Below are positions 17,889 through 24,296 of a stretch of DNA of 64,000 nucleotides, one piece after another; within the stretch, counting starts at the first letter, position 1; every line of letters starts with the position of its first letter. The translations under genes were made by a program, and so were the position numbers. The notes beneath the pieces were generated by a model, which was not told the DNA's origin, did no database searches, and worked only from the letters and a program-made list of their open reading frames with translations. The stretch is from Sandaracinobacteroides sp039808025 (GTDB lineage: Bacteria; Pseudomonadota; Alphaproteobacteria; Sphingomonadales; Sphingomonadaceae): contig JBDHSK010000001.1 of the NCBI GenBank assembly GCA_039808025.1, positions 310,001-374,000 on the forward strand, written 5' to 3'.

Positions 17889-18368
17889 ATGGCGACTGTT
17901 GATAAGGTTCCGATGCTGGCCGAAGGGCATGAAAAGCTCCTGCGGGCGCTGAAGCAGCTGAAAGAAGTCGAACGCCCCGAGAATGTCGAGGCGATCGAGG
18001 AAGCGCGCGCCCACGGTGACCTGTCGGAGAACGCCGAATATCATGCCGCCAAGGAACGGCAGGGCCAGATCGAGGCGCAGATCGCCGAATACGAAGACAA
18101 GCTGGCGCGCGCGCTCGTCGTTGATCCGAAAACGCTCTCGGGCGACAAAGTCGTGTTCGGGGCGACGGTGCGCCTGCTCGACGAAGACGACAAGCCGGTC
18201 ACCTACCAGATCGTCGGAGAGGTCGAGGCCGACGCCAAGAGCGGCCGCATCAGCTTCAACAGCCCCTTGGGGCGGGCGCTGATCGGGCGCCTTAAAGGCG
18301 AGGAGGTAGAGGTGGTCACCCCATCGGGAGACCGCAGCTACCTGATCGAAGCCGTCGAGTTCATCTGA
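17889..18368 (+). CDS. greA: Transcription elongation factor GreA
   Basis: Binds in the RNA polymerase secondary channel and stimulates cleavage of backtracked transcripts. 159 residues, standard length. It has an N-terminal antiparallel coiled coil with the family tip motif ARAHGDLSENAEYHAAKERQ carrying the acidic residues that act at the RNA polymerase active centre. A C-terminal FKBP-like domain ends LKGEEVEVVTPSGDRSYLIEAVEF. The 170-base region upstream contains the carB hairpin and otherwise only presumed promoter sequence. Confidence 0.97.
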   Translation: MATVDKVPMLAEGHEKLLRALKQLKEVERPENVEAIEEARAHGDLSENAEYHAAKERQGQIEAQIAEYEDKLARALVVDPKTLSGDKVVFGATVRLLDEDDKPVTYQIVGEVEADAKSGRISFNSPLGRALIGRLKGEEVEVVTPSGDRSYLIEAVEFI

Positions 18369-18371
18369 CCG

Positions 18372-19040
18372 GTGGACGAACCGGCGATGAAACCGTTCCG
18401 GCCGCCCGTCGCCCACGCCACCCGCACCATCCTGTTTGCCTGCATCGGCCTGCAACTGCTGATGCTGGTGATGGGCAGCAGCTTTGATCAGCGCATCCTG
18501 CTGGAATACGGGCTGGTTCCCGCGCGCATCACGGGCCGGGTCATCGGGCTTGAGGGGCCTGTGCCGCCGTGGCTCACCTTGTTCACCCACATGTTCCTGC
18601 ATGGCGGCATCGTTCACCTCGCCATGAACATGGTGTTTCTGGCCTGGGTTGGCCGCCAGGTGGAGTGGGTGCTGGGCATCCCGCGATTCCTGCTGCTGTT
18701 CGTGGTTGGCGGCATGGCCGGCGGCATCCTGCAAGTCGCCATGTCTCCCGGTTCGGTAACACCCGTCGTCGGGGCGTCAGGGGCGATTTCTGCCGTGTTC
18801 GCCACTTATGCCCTGCTGTTTGCCCAAAGCGGCGAAGCGCCAGCACGCGTGTTCGGAATCCACATCTCGGGTGAAACCGTGCGCGCCTTTCGTTACGCGG
18901 CGCTGTGGATCGGCCTGCAATTACTGACGGCGGTGGCGTTCAACCTGCCGGGCAGTGGCGGCATCGCCATCTGGTCCCATATCGGCGGTTTCATGGCCGG
19001 CCTGCTGTTCGGGCTGCCGTGGCTGCGCCGCCTGGGGTGA
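18372..19040 (+). CDS. Rhomboid family intramembrane serine protease
   Basis: Integral membrane protease of about 222 residues with six predicted transmembrane helices. Family marks are TLFTHMFLHGGIVHLAMNMVFL (the WR-loop/TM2 region), the nucleophile Ser136 in GASGAISAVF and the catalytic His203 in WSHIGGFMAGLLFG. The first codon here is a GTG; ATG 18387 is an equally possible start five codons later. It follows greA by three bases, so they may be cotranscribed. Its last 50 bases overlap the 3' end of the opposing EamA transporter gene. Natural substrates are unknown. Confidence 0.93.
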   Translation: MDEPAMKPFRPPVAHATRTILFACIGLQLLMLVMGSSFDQRILLEYGLVPARITGRVIGLEGPVPPWLTLFTHMFLHGGIVHLAMNMVFLAWVGRQVEWVLGIPRFLLLFVVGGMAGGILQVAMSPGSVTPVVGASGAISAVFATYALLFAQSGEAPARVFGIHISGETVRAFRYAALWIGLQLLTAVAFNLPGSGGIAIWSHIGGFMAGLLFGLPWLRRLG

Positions 19041-19929
19041 ACAGGGCCGTCACCACGATTCCCGCCAGAATCAGCGCCATTCCAGCCAGATGATAGCGGT
19101 GCAGCGGCTCGTGCAGCAGCAGTGCCGCCAGCAGCGCTCCGAATAGGGGCAGCAGGGTGCTGGCCTGACTGGCAGGGCCAGCGCCGATCCGCGCCACCGC
19201 CGCATTGAATAGCGCATAAGAGAGCAGCGACGGCAGCACCACCACATAGGCAAAGGCGGCATAGTCCGCAGGCCCGAGGGCGGCCAAGTTGAAGTGCGGC
19301 CACTCCCACGCCGCCAAAGGCAGCAACGCCACCGAACCGATCACGAAGGTGACGAACAGGAAACTCCGCCAGTCGATGGCCGGACGCAGCCGCAGCAGGC
19401 TGGTGTAAAGGGCCCACACTACAACCGCCGCCAGCATCAACAGGTCGCCACGACCGAAATCGAGTGTCAGCAACGCCGCCAGCTGACCGGCCGAAATCAC
19501 CACCAGCACACCAGCCACCGACAACAGCACACCCAGCAGCTGCACCACTGCCGGTACCGTCCGGAACAGCAGATAGTCGCACAGCAGCACCAGCGGCGGA
19601 ATCGCTGCCTGCAACAGCAGGCTGTTGGTGGCCGTCGTGTAATGCAGGGCGCTGTAGAGCAGGGCATTGAACATGGCGATGCCAAGCGCGCCCATCAGCA
19701 GCAACAGCCAGCGATGCCGCCAGATGGTCGCCCGATCAGCCGTCAGCGGGCGCCAGGCCAGCGGCAGCAACAGCAGGCCAGCCCCCGTCCACCGCACGAA
19801 CGCCAGGGTAAATGGCGGGATGCTGTTGGTTACCGCGCGGGCGACGATGCTGTTTCCGGCCCAGAACAGCATGACGGCCGCCAGCATCGCATAGGCGATC
19901 CACTGGCGGCCGTCCGTTGTCTCAGCCAC
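18991..19929 (-). CDS. EamA family (DMT superfamily) transporter
   Basis: Ten-helix drug/metabolite transporter of 312 residues with two EamA repeats. The first begins MLAAVMLFWAGNSIVARAV; the second contains FVTFVIGSVALLPLAAWEW and ends MALILAGIVVTALF. Substrate cannot be inferred. The start lies 11 bases after the trigger factor stop in the same direction, so it is probably read through from tig. The 3' end overlaps the rhomboid coding region by 50 bases on the opposite strand. Confidence 0.92.
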   Translation of the reverse strand: MAETTDGRQWIAYAMLAAVMLFWAGNSIVARAVTNSIPPFTLAFVRWTGAGLLLLPLAWRPLTADRATIWRHRWLLLLMGALGIAMFNALLYSALHYTTATNSLLLQAAIPPLVLLCDYLLFRTVPAVVQLLGVLLSVAGVLVVISAGQLAALLTLDFGRGDLLMLAAVVVWALYTSLLRLRPAIDWRSFLFVTFVIGSVALLPLAAWEWPHFNLAALGPADYAAFAYVVVLPSLLSYALFNAAVARIGAGPASQASTLLPLFGALLAALLLHEPLHRYHLAGMALILAGIVVTALFTPGGAATAARTAGRP

Positions 19930-19940
19930 TGGGCTCGCGG

Positions 19941-21596
19941 TTACTTGGCGGCCTTCTTCGCAGCCGGCGCCTTCTTGGCCGGCGCCTTGGCCGGAGCGGC
20001 GTCGCCGGTCGTTGCTTCACCCGCGTCCGCCTTGGCGGCAGCCTTTTTGGCGGGGGCCTTTTTCGCCGGCTTGGCGGCAGCCGGAGATGCCTCATCAACG
20101 GCAGGCGCAGCGGCGGCCGGTTCCGCGTCCTTTGCCTTGGCGGCCTTTTTGGCGGGGGCCTTCTTCGCAGGCTTCACGTCATGATCATGGTGCGCATGAT
20201 CATGGTGATGGTCGTGGTCGCAATCGGGCCCATGCACATGGCCGGGCGCTCCATGCGGAATGACGGCTGCCGACAGCGGCGTTTCATCTTCGCTCTCGAT
20301 CGCCGCCTCCAGCTCGGCGCGGGTCACGACACGGTCGCTGATGCTGGCCTTGCCCAGCAGCCAGTCCACCACTTTCTCCTCGAACAGCGGCGCGCGCAGC
20401 TGGGCGGCCGCCATCGGATTTTCCGCGAAGAACTTCTGCACCTGCTGTTCCTGGCCGCGATAGCGGGCGGCTTCCTGGGCCACCAGCCGGTTCATCTCGA
20501 CCTGGGTGACTTCCACGCCATTTTTCTGGCCCAGGTCCGAAAGCAGCAGTCCAAGGCGCACCCGACGCTCGGCGATGCGGCGATAATCGTCGCGCTCAGC
20601 CTCCATTTTGGCCTTTTCCTCTTCGTCGGCCTCGGCTTCCACCTGCCGCCAGATCTGGTCGAACTCGGCATCCACCATCGACGGCGGCACATCGAAACTG
20701 TGGGCGGCCGCCAGATGGTCGAGCAGCTTGCGCTTCAGGTAGGTGCGGGTCAGGCCGTTCAGCTCCTGCTCCACCTGGTCCTTCAGAATGCCACGCAGCT
20801 GCTCAAGATTTTCAAGGCCAAGGCTGGTGGCGAAGGCATCGTTCACCTCAACCGGCTTAGGCTTCTTCACGGCCGTCACCTTGACGGCAAACTGCGCTTC
20901 CTTGCCGGCCAGTTCCTTGGCCGGATAATCCTCGGGAAAGGTCACATCGAGAGTCTTCTCGTCACCTGCCTTCACCCCTGTCAGCTGCTCTTCAAAGCCC
21001 GGAATCAGCCGGCCCGATCCCAGCTCGATCTCCATCGCCTCGCCGGTGCCACCCTCAAAAGCCTTGCCCTTGATGCTGCCGGCATAGTCCATCACCACCA
21101 GGTCGCCCGATTTGGCCTTGTATTTCGCCGCGGCCTCCTCGAAGCTTTTCTGGCCCGAAGCCAGCCGCTCGACGGCGGCATCGATGTCGGCCTCCCCGGC
21201 TTCGACGGTCAGACGTTCCAGAACGATGGCGCCGACATCGGTTTCCGGCACTTCGGGCAGTACCTCGAGGTTCACCTTCACCAATATGTCGTTTCCGGCC
21301 GTTTCCGCGCCTTCCACTTCCACATCCGGCTGCATCGCCGGACGCAGGCCGTTGTCAGAAAGCAGCTTCTGCACTTCCTCGCTGATGGCGCGTTGCACCA
21401 CATCGCGGCGCAGCGATTCGCCATGCATCTTGCGGATGAGGTTGGCAGGCACCTTGCCGGGGCGGAACCCCGGCATCCGCACCTGCGGGGCGACTTCGGC
21501 GATGGCCTCGTCAACCTTGGTTGCAATGGTTCCGGCAACGATCGTCAGCTCATAGCCGCGCTTCAGGCCTTCATTCAGCGTTTCGGTGGCAGTCAT
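19941..21596 (-). CDS. tig: Trigger factor with long His-rich and Lys/Ala-rich tail
   Basis: Ribosome-bound chaperone and peptidyl-prolyl isomerase. 551 residues against 432 in E. coli. The ribosome-binding domain has MPGFRPGKVPANLI (canonical GFRxGKxP), then a PPIase domain (GDLVVMDYAGSIKGKAFEGG), then the C-terminal chaperone arms. After about residue 450 comes a His/Asp cluster (residues 455-473, HGPDCDHDHHHDHAHHDHD). After it come about 78 residues of repeated PAKKAPAKKAA units like histone H1. An AGAGGA Shine-Dalgarno fixes this ATG. A tRNA-Leu gene lies 36 bases upstream; clpP/clpX, the usual followers, are absent. Confidence 0.95.
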   Translation of the reverse strand: MTATETLNEGLKRGYELTIVAGTIATKVDEAIAEVAPQVRMPGFRPGKVPANLIRKMHGESLRRDVVQRAISEEVQKLLSDNGLRPAMQPDVEVEGAETAGNDILVKVNLEVLPEVPETDVGAIVLERLTVEAGEADIDAAVERLASGQKSFEEAAAKYKAKSGDLVVMDYAGSIKGKAFEGGTGEAMEIELGSGRLIPGFEEQLTGVKAGDEKTLDVTFPEDYPAKELAGKEAQFAVKVTAVKKPKPVEVNDAFATSLGLENLEQLRGILKDQVEQELNGLTRTYLKRKLLDHLAAAHSFDVPPSMVDAEFDQIWRQVEAEADEEEKAKMEAERDDYRRIAERRVRLGLLLSDLGQKNGVEVTQVEMNRLVAQEAARYRGQEQQVQKFFAENPMAAAQLRAPLFEEKVVDWLLGKASISDRVVTRAELEAAIESEDETPLSAAVIPHGAPGHVHGPDCDHDHHHDHAHHDHDVKPAKKAPAKKAAKAKDAEPAAAAPAVDEASPAAAKPAKKAPAKKAAAKADAGEATTGDAAPAKAPAKKAPAAKKAAK

Positions 21597-21632
21597 GCTT
21601 GTCCTCTGGGCTGTTTCGGGGCGGGGCAAAAC

Positions 21633-21717
21633 TGGTGCGGGTGGAGGGACTCGAACCCCCACGTCATGCAACACTGGAACCTAAATCCAGCGCGTCTACC
21701 AGTTCCGCCACACCCGC
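21633..21717 (-). tRNA. tRNA-Leu, anticodon UAG
   Basis: Cloverleaf read on the minus strand. The acceptor is GCGGGTG paired with CACCCGC, the discriminator is A, and CCA is encoded. A leucine-type D arm (GGCGGAACTGGTAGACGC) is present, with anticodon stem CTGGA/TCCAG around loop TTTAGGT (anticodon TAG), a long class II variable arm and T arm GGGGGTTCGAGTCCCTC. It reads CUA and CUG leucine codons. It lies directly upstream of tig in the same direction. Confidence 0.97.
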
Positions 21718-21841
21718 ACACAAGGCCGCATGCGCGGCCCCTTGTCATGGAATTTGAAGCTGCGGCTTATATCAGGGTGGCACCAAGGCGCAAGCGATGC
21801 TTGCTGGCGTGCCAGACCCCCCAATGCTATGGGCAAATCCG

Positions 21842-22084
21842 ATGATCATTCTTGCCCTTATCGTGCTGCTGCTGGTGTTCGTGCTCATCAACCACCATCT
21901 TGCCAGACGTCAGCGCCTACGGCAGGGCCCACCCCCCGGCTCCTCCCCCCGCCGCTCAGCAAACCACAACAAGGGTAACAAGCGCGACACCAACGACGAC
22001 AGCGATGACGGGCATGATTCTCATCCGCCGTTTCAGGGTGGCGGCGGCGATTTCGGCGGCGGCGGCGCCAGTGGCGACTGGTAA
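21842..22084 (+). CDS. Small single-pass membrane protein with Gly-rich tail
   Basis: Unrecognised 80-residue protein. It begins MIILALIVLLLVFVLINHH, one transmembrane helix, followed by a basic stretch (LARRQRLRQG), a polar Asp/Asn-rich linker and a C-terminal tail GGGGDFGGGGASGDW. The tail resembles the Gly-rich ends of TPM/YgcG-type membrane proteins (commonly ...GGGGASGGW), but the TPM domain is missing. Another in-frame start at 21797 has a better Shine-Dalgarno (AAGG, 8-base spacing) and would add 15 residues. It stands alone between tRNA-Leu and the nitrilase-fold gene; no other feature is seen in 22085-22225. Confidence 0.5.
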   Translation: MIILALIVLLLVFVLINHHLARRQRLRQGPPPGSSPRRSANHNKGNKRDTNDDSDDGHDSHPPFQGGGGDFGGGGASGDW

Positions 22085-22225
22085 CACACCCATCCGCGAT
22101 TGAACGGCTGCCTGATTCAACCTGTTTCACAAAGGGCTGGCGGCCGGTCTCACGGCGTGCCATAGCTGAAATGTCCGGACAATCCGCCGCTGGTCCACAG
22201 CGGCGCCAGACGGGAGGAACACGGG

Positions 22226-23365
22226 GTGAACGTAACACGACGATCACTGGTAACGGCAGGGGCCATGGGCATTGCCGGCGCTGGAATGGTCACCGGCATC
22301 AACGGGGCCGCAGCAACAGCGGGCAAAGCCGGTGGTGCACCGCTGAGCATCGACCGCAACGGCCGCTACCCGGTGGTGCCGCTCGCCAAGCCGGCCTTCA
22401 TGCTGGGGGCAGCACAATCGCGCGTCATTCCCGTTGACCTGTCGCGCATCAAGGCCAGCCGTTCTGAAAACCTGAAACACATGATCGGACTGATCGATGC
22501 ATCGTTCGGGTTCGGCCCCGCGCCCGATCTCATCCAGTTCCATGAATTTCCCATCACCGGTTTCGGCATGGGCTGGACCCACGCCGACACCATGAAGGTC
22601 GCCATCGAGATCCCCGGCGAAGAAACCGAGGCGCTGGCGAAAAAGGCGCGCGAACACGGTTGCTATCTGGTGTTCGGCTCTTATGCACGCGACGCTGACT
22701 GGCCGGGACATGTGTTGTCGATCACCACGGTGATCGGCCCCGATGGCAGCATCCTCGGCAAAGACTGGAAGCTGCGCAACATCAAGGGCGCTTTCGGCGG
22801 GCAGGTGGAACTGTTCACCACCACCATCTACGACGTGCTCGACCGCTATGTGGAAATGTACGGTCGCGACGCGGTGGTACCCGTCATTCGCACCCCCATC
22901 GGCAACCTGTCGATGAGTTCGGCACAGAACGAACCGGAACTGTTCCGCGCCATGGCCATCAAGGGGGCAGAGGTGATCCTGCGCACCGCCACCGGCGGTT
23001 TCAACCCCACCGACATTGCCGCCACCTCGCTTTACAACCGTGTGTTCACCACCGTGGTCAACAACGCCATCTCGCCCGGCTCTCCCTATTTCGAGGATAC
23101 CGGTGCAGGCGGCACGGCGATCTACGGGCCCGATGGCACCACCATGGCTGCCGCCCGCTCTCCCAACGAAACACTGGTGATGGCGCGCATCCCCATCGAA
23201 TCCTACCGCGCCACCCACCGCCAGCCCACCTTGCACCCGGCGCTTTACGCTGATGTGATGGCGGGCTACGTCGCCCCCTACCCGCCCAACCTCTATACCC
23301 CCTACCAGCCGAAATCGCTTGAAGATGCCGCCCGTTATCTGCGTGACAAGAAGGTATGGAAATAA
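22226..23365 (+). CDS. Tat-exported nitrilase-fold protein with Ser at the catalytic Cys position
   Basis: 379 residues. The N-terminus VTRRSLVTAGAMGIAGAG is a twin-arginine signal, so the protein is probably exported folded. The body reads as a carbon-nitrogen hydrolase: IQFHEFPITGF (Glu region), LGKDWKLRNIKG (Lys region) and NEPELFRAMAIKGAEVILR (after the nucleophile). The catalytic Cys expected seven residues before the Glu of PEL is Ser231 in LSMSSAQNEPE, so it may be inactive, use serine or have another role. The start is GTG-like in context (tgaacgta follows) and could shift slightly. Divergent or convergent partners give no clear pathway; a LolA-like protein and a TonB receptor follow. 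Confidence 0.8.
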   Translation: MNVTRRSLVTAGAMGIAGAGMVTGINGAAATAGKAGGAPLSIDRNGRYPVVPLAKPAFMLGAAQSRVIPVDLSRIKASRSENLKHMIGLIDASFGFGPAPDLIQFHEFPITGFGMGWTHADTMKVAIEIPGEETEALAKKAREHGCYLVFGSYARDADWPGHVLSITTVIGPDGSILGKDWKLRNIKGAFGGQVELFTTTIYDVLDRYVEMYGRDAVVPVIRTPIGNLSMSSAQNEPELFRAMAIKGAEVILRTATGGFNPTDIAATSLYNRVFTTVVNNAISPGSPYFEDTGAGGTAIYGPDGTTMAAARSPNETLVMARIPIESYRATHRQPTLHPALYADVMAGYVAPYPPNLYTPYQPKSLEDAARYLRDKKVWK

Positions 23366-23371
23366 CGCCCC

Positions 23372-24163
23372 TCAGCGGGCCGGCGGCGTGAACAGCGACG
23401 GGTCTACCGCCACATTAACCTGTGTCGAGGTCCAGAACACTTCGTTCTGCTTCACACCATTATAGGTAAGGGTCACGTGGCGCGCCTGCAGCCAGCGCGG
23501 CGACTTCAAGGTTTCGAAATCATCATAGTGCCGTTCGTGCCAGCCGCGCGGGGTGGCAAACCCCATATAACGGATGGCATGGCTTTGCTGGTCGACACCG
23601 AACAGGGTCTCGGCGCCTTGCGGGTCGGTCAGACGCACCAGCCATACTTTGTGGCCATCAACCACCGAATCCGGAACCCTTACCGCCTTGAAGCCCGGCT
23701 TGCCAGCATGACGGATAATCCCGAACCCGAAGTTCGATGCCCAGAAAGCCGCGGCCTCTGCCGGTGGAATGACCCCCTTTTCCGTCCAGGTAGTGGTGCC
23801 GTCAAACCCCACTTCGAACAGCACCTTGCCCTTCGATTTGGCGATGATGCGCACCTTCCCCTCGGCCTCGTGGGCACTGGTGCGTCCCGGATCGAACACG
23901 CGCCACATGCGGTAATCATCGGCAGTGCCTGATGGCATAGGTCGATCAGGGGCATAAAAAACCGTGTGCCCGGCCAGTACCAGGCTGCGGGCATTGGCCC
24001 AGTCATCGCCGCCATGCGCCTGTGCCGCCATCCGCAGCACTTCAGCGCCATCGGGCGAGGGCACGGCTGAAGGCGGGGTTTGCGGTGCGTCGGCTGCAGA
24101 TACCGTTTGAACCGGGGCAAGTGCGGCCAGCACGGCCAGTGAGACAACAGACATGATTCGCAC
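23372..24163 (-). CDS. Exported protein of unknown function, LolA-like fold suspected
   Basis: 263 residues with a clear signal peptide (MRIMSVVSLAVLAALAPVQTVSA). The mature part starts EVLRMAAQAHGGDDWANARSLVLAGHTVFYAP, a pattern common in the outer-membrane lipoprotein-sorting/LolA-like beta-sheet proteins (helix, then MxxAHGG, then strands with Tyr/Trp). It ends QVNVAVDPSLFTPPAR, also typical. I cannot name a substrate. It ends six bases from the nitrilase-fold gene (convergent) and is divergent from the TonB-dependent receptor across a 118-133-base gap holding an inverted repeat. Confidence 0.6.
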   Translation of the reverse strand: MRIMSVVSLAVLAALAPVQTVSAADAPQTPPSAVPSPDGAEVLRMAAQAHGGDDWANARSLVLAGHTVFYAPDRPMPSGTADDYRMWRVFDPGRTSAHEAEGKVRIIAKSKGKVLFEVGFDGTTTWTEKGVIPPAEAAAFWASNFGFGIIRHAGKPGFKAVRVPDSVVDGHKVWLVRLTDPQGAETLFGVDQQSHAIRYMGFATPRGWHERHYDDFETLKSPRWLQARHVTLTYNGVKQNEVFWTSTQVNVAVDPSLFTPPAR

Positions 24164-24207
24164 GAAAAACCTCTCCTTCTCCAGCTGTTGGCAGTGATTG
24201 TGTCATC

Positions 24208-24226
24208 CTTGCGACAGCTGCGCAAG
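24208..24226. promoter_or_regulatory. Inverted repeat in divergent promoter region
   Basis: CTTGCGACAGCTGCGCAAG has perfect 6-base arms (CTTGCG/CGCAAG) around a 7-base centre. It lies between the exported-protein gene and the TonB-dependent receptor gene. Position and symmetry suggest a dimeric regulator site; no regulator gene is adjacent. Confidence 0.4.
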
Positions 24227-24296
24227 AAAGTTGTCCAGACATATTGCAGCCGTATCCCAATTTGCTATCAAGTAGGCACAATTGGGAGGAATCACT

